From NCBI GenBank assembly GCA_947455195.1, contig CANGMI010000009.1:62001-126000 (forward strand): a stretch of DNA of 64,000 bases. Direction: 5' to 3'. The notes under the pieces are model-generated. The model was not told the origin of the DNA, made no database searches, and saw only the letters and a program-made list of their open reading frames with translations. This document shows positions 18,906-31,400 of this stretch, piece by piece; the stretch's first letter is position 1; each line of letters begins with the position of its first letter. Source of the stretch: Pseudomonadota bacterium (GTDB lineage: Bacteria > Pseudomonadota > Gammaproteobacteria > Burkholderiales > SG8-39). The position numbers were made by a program, and so were the translations under genes.

Positions 18906-19703
18906 CTACTTGCGGAAAACCCACCACTCCTGCTTGAAGTAGGGAGTGGGATTATCGGTGTCGGTCACCAGATGCTCGAACTGGCCGAACGCCTCGTGTA
19001 CGAACCCGGGCGGATGGTAAGCAACGTAGATGCGCTTGCCCTCCTCGACACCGCCCCGCTCGACATACTCACCCCGATTGAAACGCACGAGTTCTTCGGG
19101 GGTCAGGTTGGCCGAATTGGCTTCACCATGCAGCGTCGCTATCAGCAGCCCGCCCGGCTTGAGAATGCGGTGGATGTCAGCGATGTATTCGAGCGCCACC
19201 TTGCGCGACAGGTGCGTGAAGACCGATACGCAGTAGAGGACATCGATGCTCTCCGGCTCGAGCGGCAACGGCGGCTGCAAGGCATTGAGCCGGAAGGTGA
19301 AAGCCGGGAAAGCATGACTTGCCCAGTCGATGGTGCGGGGGTTGTAATCCAGTCCGATATAGCGGTTGGATACCCCGGCGTGCTCGGGCAGGCAGCGCAG
19401 CACCCGCATCGGGCCGCACCCCCAGTCACAGATCGTGAGCGTCGTGCCGCCGCGGGCATGGCGCCCGATGTGGCCGGCAATCTTGGCCGCATGCAATTGT
19501 CCGAGTTCGCGATACTTCTCGGGCTCGAGACCACCGTAGGCATCGTAGGCAATGTCCCAGGGCGGCATCACATAGCCCGGATTGCGGCTCTCGAAATCCT
19601 GCATCGCGGCACGCAGCCGGCGACGCACGAGCATCGAGCGCAGGCCCTCGGCGAAGTGAAGCAGGTGCAGGCTGCGAAGGAGCTTGACGAGGGTCTGTTT
19701 CAC
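18906..19703 (-). CDS. SAM-dependent class I methyltransferase
   Basis: About 265 residues from a GTG start. Motif I is LTICDWGCGPMRVLRCLP (SAM-binding glycine loop), followed by RYIGLDYNPRTIDWA, the post-motif ESIDVLYCVSVFTHLS and HRILKPGGLLIATLHG. The fold is that of small-molecule or glycan methyltransferases. No strong ribosome site precedes the GTG, and the frame is open upstream to 19778, so the start is uncertain. It is the first gene of the methyltransferase-flippase-GT2-fused protein series, which implies that the substrate is a sugar or lipid-linked glycan; this is inference from context. Confidence 0.82.
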   Translation of the reverse strand: MKQTLVKLLRSLHLLHFAEGLRSMLVRRRLRAAMQDFESRNPGYVMPPWDIAYDAYGGLEPEKYRELGQLHAAKIAGHIGRHARGGTTLTICDWGCGPMRVLRCLPEHAGVSNRYIGLDYNPRTIDWASHAFPAFTFRLNALQPPLPLEPESIDVLYCVSVFTHLSRKVALEYIADIHRILKPGGLLIATLHGEANSANLTPEELVRFNRGEYVERGGVEEGKRIYVAYHPPGFVHEAFGQFEHLVTDTDNPTPYFKQEWWVFRK

Positions 19704-19864
19704 AGGGGCGGCTGAAGTCCGATGGGGGCGTCCGCACGACAGCCGTGAGAGGGGTCGCCAGGCGCAGGGTGAAGGCAAGCGGCGTCATCATAGCTTCAGA
19801 TGCCCCGGCATGGGTGCGGGCGGCCCGAGCGACTAGAATGCGGCTCCCGGCACTGGTGGCACCC

Positions 19865-20911
19865 ATGCGCATCCACGCTCCCGATCCAGGCAACAATTTC
19901 GACGCAGTCCGCATCGCCCTGGCAGTCATGGTCGTTCTGCCGCACCTCGCCGCCTTGAGTGCCGCGCCGCTCCTTGCGCCCCTCGGTGCATGGATCGATT
20001 CGGACTTCGCGGTGAAGGGGTTCTTTGCCATCAGCGGGTACCTGGTCACCAGCAGCTGGCGCTCCAGCCGCTCGTCTGCAGACTTCGCACTGCGGCGCCT
20101 GCGCCGGATCTACCCCGCCTACCTGTGTGCGCTCCTGCTGTGCCTTGCGATCGGTCTTGCCACGACAACGCTGGAGGCACCCGCGTTTCTGAGTTCAGGC
20201 GACACGCTGCGATACATCGGCTGGAACGCGATCTTTCTGAACTTCATGCATCCGACGCTGCCGGGGGTGTTTGCCGGGAACGCACTGCAGGCGATGGATG
20301 GGGCGCTCTGGACGATCAAGATCGAGGTTGCGCTCTACGCCTGCGTACCGCTCATCGCACGGGCCTTCGCGCGGTTGGGCGCACCGCTGGTGACCGTTCT
20401 GCTCGTTACAGGCAGCTGTCTGTGGGTCTGGTATTTTCGCGACCACATCGGCGGACCAGGCGGGGCCGAACTGGCGCGCCAGTTCCCTGGACAACTCTCG
20501 TATTTTGCGCTGGGTGCGCTGCTCGCCTGGCAACCGACCCTGATGAAGAAGCTGGGCACGCCGCTGGCGGTCGCGCTGGTGCTTTTCGTGGCCTGTCGCA
20601 ACACGCCGCTACGGATCGCGATCGAGCCCTTCTTCTACGCCGGCACGGTGCTCTTTCTGGCCACACAGGCAGCACCCAGTCTGCGCGCAGGCCGCTTCGG
20701 CGACCCGTCGTACGGCATCTATCTGTACCACTTCCCGATCATCCAGCTGCTCGTGCATCTGGCCCTGTTCGATACCGGAAGTGCTGCGGGCTGCGTCGGA
20801 CTGGTCGCAGTGACGGCTGCACTCACCGCCCTGACGGCGCTGGCGTCATGGCACGCGGTCGAGAAGCGCCTGCTGCGGCGCGCGACCCGCGTGCCCGAGC
20901 AGGCTCAGTAA
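19865..20911 (+). CDS. Acyltransferase family 3 membrane protein
   Basis: A 348-residue integral membrane acyltransferase, distinct from the one at 5600. Characteristic segments are FDAVRIALAVMVVLPHLAAL at the N terminus, VKGFFAISGYLVTSSW, FALRRLRRIYPAY and a late YGIYLYHFPIIQLLV. The family O-acylates sugars of capsules, O-antigens or Nod factors. ATG 19865 is chosen because the preceding in-frame sequence has no family similarity; no clear ribosome site is seen. It is divergent from the methyltransferase operon, and its TAA overlaps the TGA of the convergent EXORDIUM-like gene. Confidence 0.85.
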   Translation: MRIHAPDPGNNFDAVRIALAVMVVLPHLAALSAAPLLAPLGAWIDSDFAVKGFFAISGYLVTSSWRSSRSSADFALRRLRRIYPAYLCALLLCLAIGLATTTLEAPAFLSSGDTLRYIGWNAIFLNFMHPTLPGVFAGNALQAMDGALWTIKIEVALYACVPLIARAFARLGAPLVTVLLVTGSCLWVWYFRDHIGGPGGAELARQFPGQLSYFALGALLAWQPTLMKKLGTPLAVALVLFVACRNTPLRIAIEPFFYAGTVLFLATQAAPSLRAGRFGDPSYGIYLYHFPIIQLLVHLALFDTGSAAGCVGLVAVTAALTALTALASWHAVEKRLLRRATRVPEQAQ

Positions 20912-21834
20912 CTGAGGGCGCAACTCCCACCGGCCGCATTCACCCAGTTCTGCTGCAGGAGAAAGTCGCGGGTGCCCAGCCGCACGTTGGCGTAGGCCGT
21001 ATTGGCCACCTTATAGGTGGTTCCGAAGCGCCAGGCGCACTTGTCGGCGTTTTCGGCCCCGTTCGCGTCATACCAGGCATTCAGTTGTGGATCGGTAACC
21101 GCTTCGGCCAGTTCATGCGCGATGACGCTTGCCATGCCATCGGCACCAGCGTTGCCGTTCGGCCCGGTGGTCTGCGCCATGCAGGCGTTGGGGCAGCGGG
21201 TCGAATCGCCGACGAAGGAGTACTTCACACTGACCTTGTTGTAGGTGCCGTAGGTATGCCAGCCGCAATAGCGGGTGCAAAAGCCGCTGGTCGCGTTCAC
21301 ATCGGCAGAGGTCAGCACGAAGTAGAGCGCGTTGGCATCCAGGGGCACCTTGCCCGCCGTGATGGCACTGGTGACCACCGTGAAGATGTTCGCATCGGTG
21401 AGTGCCTTGCCTTTGGAATAGGCATCGGTCGCCTGTCCAGCCAGTGTCACCTTGTTCACCACCGGCACGTTTTTCGAGTCCGAATAGGTCGTGTTGATGT
21501 TGTACCAGGGTGACCCACCGAGCCCGTTCATGAAATCGGTGAGGATGGTCGGGGCCGAGTTGCCGGCCCAATTGCCGTACCAGATGTAGTAGACGTTGGT
21601 ACCGGTAGCGGCGTTCATCACCGGCCCCCCGTGATAGACAATACCGTTGGCATTGGCCGATGCGTGACTGGCGGCCCTCGGTGCGGTACCGGGCAGTTCG
21701 GCCCGCTCGCCCCAACCACGTCCGGTCGGCATCATTTCATCGGCATCCGGATGGACGCGGCCGGCCTGGGCAACACCCGCCAGGCATAACGCGAGCGCGC
21801 CAAGCGTAAAAGACAGGTTACGAGTGGTGGACAT
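20905..21834 (-). CDS. Secreted EXORDIUM/phosphate-induced (Phi-1) family protein
   Basis: A 309-residue exported protein with a clear signal peptide (MSTTRNLSFTLGALALCLAG, cleavage near AQA-G). It has the Phi-1/EXORDIUM signature region: YHGGPVMNAATGTNVYYIWY, ILTDFMNGLGGSPWYNIN and LYFVLTSADV. Near residue 240 it has SVIAHELAEAVTDPQLNAW, a metallopeptidase-like HExxE..TDP arrangement seen in this family. Several Cys (TRYCGW, TRCPNAC) suggest disulphides. GGAGG lies 4 bases before ATG 21834. The family is best known from plants, where it links to cell expansion and carbon status; its bacterial function is not established. Proteolysis is speculative. Confidence 0.85.
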   Translation of the reverse strand: MSTTRNLSFTLGALALCLAGVAQAGRVHPDADEMMPTGRGWGERAELPGTAPRAASHASANANGIVYHGGPVMNAATGTNVYYIWYGNWAGNSAPTILTDFMNGLGGSPWYNINTTYSDSKNVPVVNKVTLAGQATDAYSKGKALTDANIFTVVTSAITAGKVPLDANALYFVLTSADVNATSGFCTRYCGWHTYGTYNKVSVKYSFVGDSTRCPNACMAQTTGPNGNAGADGMASVIAHELAEAVTDPQLNAWYDANGAENADKCAWRFGTTYKVANTAYANVRLGTRDFLLQQNWVNAAGGSCALSY

Positions 21835-21955
21835 GAGACCTCCGGCAGACGATGGGGTGAGGTGGGTCAGTGAATGCGGCAACGGCAACACGGGAATCGG
21901 CATCACTGCTCGCCATACCCCGAGAGTCGACACCAATTTACCGGTCTTGAGCGAC

Positions 21956-21970
21956 GGATTGGCGCAATCC
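21956..21970. promoter_or_regulatory. Inverted repeat upstream of the EXORDIUM-like gene
   Basis: GGATTG, three bases, then CAATCC: a perfect 6-bp inverted repeat in a locally AT-richer patch about 120 bases upstream of the EXORDIUM-like start codon. It could be an operator. No regulator gene is adjacent, and a 6-bp repeat can occur by chance. Confidence 0.3.
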
Positions 21971-22040
21971 ATCAATATTCTTGTTGCCAGACGTTGCACG
22001 GGCACAAGATCCGCCGCAACGGGTGAAAGGCGGCCACACA

Positions 22041-22937
22041 TCATTGACCGGCTGCCCCGCCGCCCCCGACACGCTGGCGTGCCATCTCGATACCCCAACT
22101 CGCCAGCGCTTCCTCGAGACTCGCGAAGCGGGCGTCAAAGGCAGCACACGCCGCCCAGGTCTGCTCGCCCGGCAGCTCCGTCCCTCTCAGATAACGGTCG
22201 AGGGCAACACCGGCCTGCCGGAACCGCCACAAGGAATAGGGGCCGCGACCCCCCAGGCGCGTGCGATAGAAAACCGAGGGCGTGGCACTGGTGCCCCAGG
22301 GGCGGTCTTTCAGGCGTGCAAAGACCTGGCGATCGCCGCCTGTACCACCTGCACTGCGGGTCATTGCCCACTCGGCAAAGACCTCATGGCAGGCCATCTT
22401 GTCGATCAGGTAGCAGTTGGTGTCGACAAATCCGCCCTGGAGGGTGGCGAATATACCGGCGCCCGGCCCGGTCGACTCCCAGCGGTCGTGACACAGCAGA
22501 TCGCCCGTTTCGGTATCGACGAAGTGGCGCAGGCTGAACGCCCATGCCTTGCCCTCACCCGCGGCGAGCAAGCGTGCCAGATGGTCGGGGGCGTACCAGT
22601 TGTCGTCATCGAGATAGGTCACGTAGCGACTGTTGGCCGCGTAACTCAGTACCGTCTTCAAGGAACCACCGAAGCGGCTCGGGTAGACACCGCCATGGCG
22701 TGCCGAGGTCGAATAACCCAGGTCGACGATCGTGATCACCACACGATCAGGGCATTCACGCTGCAGTTGCTCGACCAGGCCTCGCTCGCCCTCCCAGCGG
22801 TCGATGCCGATCAGCAGCTGGATTCGCCCATCGAACTGCTGACTGAAGACCGAGCGAACCGCCTGCAGGATGGTGGGGCGCACGACCGTGGTCATCACGA
22901 CGGCCACATCGAACGGACGTTGGAGATCGGTACTCAT
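22041..22937 (-). CDS. GT-A (family 2-like) glycosyltransferase
   Basis: A 298-residue glycosyltransferase-like protein. It begins with VAVVMTTVVRPTILQAVRSVF and IQLLIGIDRW and has VTYLDDDNWYAPDHLARLL around residue 110, a DxD-type nucleotide-sugar/metal site. The ATG at 22937 shares one base with the upstream TGA (TGATG), so it is coupled to the NeuD-like gene. A TTG three bases earlier is possible. The gene runs with NeuD-like, TPR-GT and ATP-grasp genes and probably serves the same glycan pathway. Sugar specificity is unknown. Confidence 0.82.
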   Translation of the reverse strand: MSTDLQRPFDVAVVMTTVVRPTILQAVRSVFSQQFDGRIQLLIGIDRWEGERGLVEQLQRECPDRVVITIVDLGYSTSARHGGVYPSRFGGSLKTVLSYAANSRYVTYLDDDNWYAPDHLARLLAAGEGKAWAFSLRHFVDTETGDLLCHDRWESTGPGAGIFATLQGGFVDTNCYLIDKMACHEVFAEWAMTRSAGGTGGDRQVFARLKDRPWGTSATPSVFYRTRLGGRGPYSLWRFRQAGVALDRYLRGTELPGEQTWAACAAFDARFASLEEALASWGIEMARQRVGGGGAAGQ

Positions 22938-23619
22938 CAAGGCTTTCTCACGCGTGCCGGAACGCCTACCGCAATGGCACCGGCGGCAACATCGGCCAGA
23001 ACGACCGAACCCGCACCGACCACGGCATGATCCCCGATGTCGAGTCGTTCGATCAGCGTCGCACCGATGCCGATGCTCACTCCGCTGCCCAGACGAGACA
23101 AGCCACCCAGGTTGGCGCCGGCCTGTACGCGACTGAACGGACCCACCACGGTATCGTGCCCGATGGTGACACCCCGATTGACGAACACATGTTCGCCAAG
23201 GTCAGCGCCTGAGGCCACCGTGCTGTTTGCACCGATGAAGACGCCCGGTGCGAGACGGGCCATCGGCGAGACATGCGCGGTGGGATGCACCAGCACATGA
23301 AACACGAGCCCGAAACGCGCCTCCACTTCGGCCGCCAGTACCGCCCGCGAGGGGGTCGTGGGCCCGAGCAGGTAGACCTCACCGTCGCGCGGGTGAAAGT
23401 GCTCGAGGCTGTCGATGAGCGCTGGCTGCACCGCGGCACCGGGATGAAGGACAGCCCAGCGCTCGAGACGTTCACGCAGACCGACATCACGCTCACCCAG
23501 CGACTCGGGTTGATGCATGACGACGGCCGCCGGCACGAGGCCGGCGGCCTGGGCAGCATCGAGGATGTCGGACACCATGTTGCCGGCGCCGAAGAGCACC
23601 AGGCGTGCGGGCCCGCTCC

Positions 23620-23623
<4 letters not shown>
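22937..23623 (-). CDS. NeuD/PglD-like sugar O/N-acetyltransferase
   Basis: A 228-residue protein with an N-terminal Rossmann-like nucleotide-sugar-binding part (LVLFGAGNMVSDILDAAQ). From about residue 110 a left-handed beta-helix of hexapeptide repeats follows (HPTAHVSPMARLAPGVFIGA, VTIGHDTVVGPFSRV, AVVGAGSVVLADV), ending GVPARVRKP. This is the architecture of acetyl-CoA-dependent acetyltransferases such as NeuD and PglD. The ATG overlaps the stop of the giant TPR gene (ATGA) and the stop overlaps the next glycosyltransferase start. The context indicates acetylation of a surface sugar. Confidence 0.88.
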
Positions 23624-27117
<3,494 letters not shown>

Positions 27118-27194
27118 GGAAGCGGAACGGAAAAGATGAACTTAATTTGCGCGATGCCGAGTCGCACGACCGTCGGGCGCCTGGCTGCAGGCAA

Positions 27195-28430
27195 TCAGGA
27201 CATGAAGAACGTACACGCCTGCCGCACGATGCCGGGGTCATCCCACGGCACATCGTGAAAAGCCTCGCTCAGGAGCGGGCTGGCAGGATCACGGCGCCAC
27301 TCGTCGGGAAAGAAGGCGATGTCGAGCACCGTCGACGAGCTGCCGTGGCAACCCGGCAACCGATCAGCGGACGCGTGTGCCGACGTCCGACAGTCCGTTG
27401 CCTGCGGCAGTGCGCCCGAGCCAGCCAGGCAATCAACCAGCGCCCCGATCAGGTCACTGCCCACCCGATCGCCGAGGTGAGACATCGCGATCGGCCGCGG
27501 ATTGTGTTCGATCATCAGCGGACCGCACGTGCCCCCCGACTCGGCAGATACCCAAGGAACGTCGCCCGGCGGGCAGCTGGCAGCATCGGTCGGCGGAAGG
27601 ATGAAATCAAAACTGTGGAAACCCGACAACCCGGCGGCTGCGACAAAGGCCGCGCACGCCCCGGCCATCGGCGAACGGGCCAGCAGGCGGACCGCGCTGC
27701 TCGGTGCGCTTGGCCGAGCGCTGCGGCGATGCAACTGCACCGCGCCGACCCCTGCCAGCACGCGACCACGCCACGCAAACACGGTATGCATGGCAAGCCG
27801 ACCCTCGCAGAAGGTCTGGGCCACCGCCATGTCGGGCCGTTGCCCGGCAGATGCTGCGGCAAAGCGCTGCTCGAGCTGACCGGCATCCTCGACGATGGAG
27901 ACCCCCGTGCCGGCGCTCGTGTACTCCGTCTTGATCACCAACGGATAGCCGTGTCGGGCCGCAAAAGCCTGCGCGTCGGCGAGGCCGTCGATCGGCACCG
28001 TCACAGGCGCCGGGATGCCGGCGCGAGTCACGAGATCCGCCATGAGGCGGCGTACCCCGAATCGGGAAAAGTCGTTGAACTGCCCGATCGACCGCTCGAC
28101 CAGCGCCAGCAGGGCCGCCGGCACCCGGTGACTGGCGCCACGCGCCTGGACGTGGGCGAGGACCCCATCGAGCATCGCAAATGAGGTCCCGTCGACAGGG
28201 ATGATCAGATCCGCTTCGAGAGGAGCAAGCTGCCAGACAACTTCTCGCAGCGGCAAGGAGGCCCGGCCTGCCCCAGGCCAGACCCGCAGGGGCTCGAGGT
28301 AGCGCGAAGCGCCCAACACACTGTCGGGATGCGCCAGACAGGAGACCTGCAGGCCACGTGCCGCGAGCGAGCGTGGCAGATGCATGCCTCCAAGGCCGGG
28401 GCTGAGCGCGAGCAGCAGTACCCGCGTCAC
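27195..28430 (-). CDS. ATP-grasp domain ligase-like protein
   Basis: About 411 residues. An N-terminal pre-ATP-grasp Rossmann part (VLLLALSPGLGGMHLPRSLA) is followed by ATP-grasp strands PLVIKTEYTSAGTGVSIVED near 165-185, VAQTFCEGRLAMHTVF, FHSFDFIL and MIEHNPRPI, which carries the metal-binding Glu/Asn. This is the architecture of carboxylate-amine ligases and carbamoyl-phosphate-synthase-like proteins found in glycan or peptide loci. The GTG at 28430 is preferred because it forms a GTGA overlap with the upstream TPR-OGT gene; a GTG 15 bases earlier is possible. Substrates are unknown. The tail after residue 340 is rich in Ser, Asp and Cys. Confidence 0.82.
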   Translation of the reverse strand: MTRVLLLALSPGLGGMHLPRSLAARGLQVSCLAHPDSVLGASRYLEPLRVWPGAGRASLPLREVVWQLAPLEADLIIPVDGTSFAMLDGVLAHVQARGASHRVPAALLALVERSIGQFNDFSRFGVRRLMADLVTRAGIPAPVTVPIDGLADAQAFAARHGYPLVIKTEYTSAGTGVSIVEDAGQLEQRFAAASAGQRPDMAVAQTFCEGRLAMHTVFAWRGRVLAGVGAVQLHRRSARPSAPSSAVRLLARSPMAGACAAFVAAAGLSGFHSFDFILPPTDAASCPPGDVPWVSAESGGTCGPLMIEHNPRPIAMSHLGDRVGSDLIGALVDCLAGSGALPQATDCRTSAHASADRLPGCHGSSSTVLDIAFFPDEWRRDPASPLLSEAFHDVPWDDPGIVRQACTFFMS

Positions 28431-31400
28431 GGGGCCTCTCGCCACCCGGAGCCAGAGTCCCTGGCAGGACTGTCGGCGGGCACCCCACGCGGGCCAGCAG
28501 GGGACGTCGAGTCCGGGTTGGCGTCCTCGGTGCAGCCCCCCGCATCCTCCGCATCCTCCGCGTCGGCAAGGTGGCGAAGATCATGCGCCACACGCGCAAG
28601 GGTTGTCTCCCAGTCGCCCCGGCGCGGCTGCCGGTAGAGCCGTGCGCTCGGGTACCAGGGGCTGTCGGCACGATCGAGCATCCAGCGCCAGTCGGCCGGC
28701 TGCGGCACGAGCACCCACACCGGCCGCCCCAGCGCACCGGCCAGATGCGCAACACTCGTATCCACGCTGATCACCAGATCGAGACATGCCACCAGCGCTG
28801 CCGTGTCAGCAAAGCTCTTCAGGTGCGAAGCATGATCGTGCAGCGAGGTGGCTGCGCGCAGCGACGCCTGATCGCTGTCGCGCACCACCGCCTGCAGGCT
28901 GTGGTACGCCAGATCGGATGGCAGATGGCGCAGCAACTGCGACAGCGAAAGGCTGCGGTTACGGTCATTGCCGTGCGCCGGGCGACCACTCCAGCACAGT
29001 CCGACGCGAAGCCCTCGCCGGGGCCCGAGTCGCTGTTGCCAGAGCGCAACCCGGGCCGGATCCGCTCGCAGATACGGGTGCGGTGCAGGCGCAAGGTCCT
29101 GGTTGGCCGACAATGCCAGGGGCAAGGAGAGCAACGGACAATGCGCATCAAAGGGTGGCAAGGCAGTGCCGGCAGCCACGACCTCGATAGTGTCGCCCAG
29201 GCACGCGAGCAGCGCGGTCAATGGCACCGGCACCTCGAGAATCACCCGGGCCCCCAGCGCTGCCACGCAAGGCGCGAGGCGACAGAACTGCAGGGTGTCA
29301 CCAAGCCCCTGCTCGGCATGCAGCAGGAGCGTCTTGCCGGCAACGGGCATCTGCCCGAGCCACAGGGGCTGGGTGAATGCGCGCCTTGGCGAGGTGAAAC
29401 TCGCCCGCTTCCAGCGCGCCTCATACAAGGGCCAACCCGCCCGGTAATCACCGAGCGCGAGCAGCGCAAGGGCCTTGTTCCAGATCGCATCGACAAACCC
29501 GGGCTGCAGCGCAATTGCGCGGTCGTAACTCCCGATGGCGGCATCGAGCCGCCCCAGATCCTTCAGCACATTGCCGCGGTTGTTCCATGCGTCGGCGTAA
29601 TCGACTCTCACCGCAATCGCGCGATCGTGGCTCTGCACGGCCTCTTCGAGGCGGCCCAGATCGGCCAGCAGATTGCCACGATTGCAGTACGCCTCGGCAT
29701 ACTCAGGGGCAAGTTCGAGGGCACGCTCGACACTCAGCAAGGCCGCCTCGATCTGCCCGAGTGCGCGCAGCACGTTGGCTCGGTTCATCCAGGCAGGCAC
29801 ATAACCGGGTCGAAGGGCAACCGCTCGCTCGTGGCTCTGGAATGCCTCGATCGTGCGCCCCAGGTCCTGCAGGGCATTACCCCGACTGAACCACACCTCG
29901 GGATAGTCGGGACGCAAGGCAATCGCCCGATCGTAGCTGGCCACCGCTGCAGCCGGGTCGGCGTTGGCACGCAAGGCCATGCCGCGGTAGTAGTACCACT
30001 CGGGGTTGGCGGGCTCCAGATCGATGGCACGATCGTGGCAGACAATGGCCTGCGCCCATGAACCACGTGCTTCAAGGTGGAGCGCCTCTTCGTGGATGGC
30101 GCGCGCACTCGCCCCATCGGCTTCGATCGGAGCGGGCGAAAGCCCGGCCAGCCGGCGCGCCTGCATCGTGCAATACGCTGCCTCCAGATGCCGTGCGTGG
30201 CCGTGCGCATCGAAGAGCGGCGCATTCGCACGGCGTGCGGCCAGTCGTGCCCGGATGGCGCCCAGCCTTGCCGGGTCGCGCGCCAGGCCGATAGCCTCGG
30301 CCTCGTAGTCACTTTCGCACGTGGTGACCAGTTCGGGCAATCCGATGGCGTGCAGAAGGCTGGCGGCCACACGGCCGGCAAACGAATGCCCGACGCAGGT
30401 GAGAACCGGCAAGCCTGCCCACAGCGCATCACTGGCCGTCGTGTGGGCGTTGTAGGGCAGCGTGTCGATGAACAGATCGGCGAGGCGATGCCGGGCCAGA
30501 TGCTCGGGCAACGACACGCGCGACGCGAACACGATGCGCACCGGATCGACGCCCCGAGAAGCCGCCTCGCGGCGCAGGTTGCGCGCGGCCGTGGCATTGT
30601 CCTCGATCAGCCAGAGCACACTGCCCTCCACCGAGCGCAGGATGCGCATCCAGACATCGAACTGGCGCGGCAGGATCTTGTAGTTGTTGTTGAAACAGCA
30701 GAACACGAACCCCGACTCGGGCAGGCCACACTGCAGCCTCGAGACAGCACCGTGCGCGATCTCGCGATGACTGTCATTGGCCTGATAACTGCCCGGCAGA
30801 TACACCACCTGCTCGTCGAAGAAGCGTCGTGAGTCCGGGGGTATCACGACTCGATCGGCAATGATGTAGTCCATGTAGTCGGCGCCCATCGTGCCCGGGA
30901 AGCCGAGGTAATTTACTTGCAGGGGTGCGGGCTTCAGCGCAAAGACGCCATTGCGGTGATGACCGAAAAACCCGTTCAGATTCACCAGGATGTCGACCCC
31001 GCGAGCGACGACCCACTGTGCGACCGCGTCATCGCTCATGCGCGAGATGTCGATCACGGCATCGAAGGCCCGCTCGATGCGCCGGCGCATCGGGCTGCCA
31101 TCGTCCCAGCCGTTGTCGAGCGCGATGAGTTCGAATCGTTCCCGATCGTGATGCTCCCAGGTCTGGACCATGAGTACCGAAGTCGCCTGCTGCCTGAATT
31201 CGCCGCAGAGATACGCCAGCCGGATCCGTCGCTTCGCTTCACCCGCCTCGGGGGACACCGGGGTCATGACATCCGGGGGTTGTGCGGACTCGAGGACACG
31301 CCTGGGATGGCGCGCACCGGAGTAGGTGCGCGCAGCGATCTGAAGCAGCCCCTCGTCATCACACACGCCCTGATACCCGAAAGGCTCGGCGCATCGGGCC

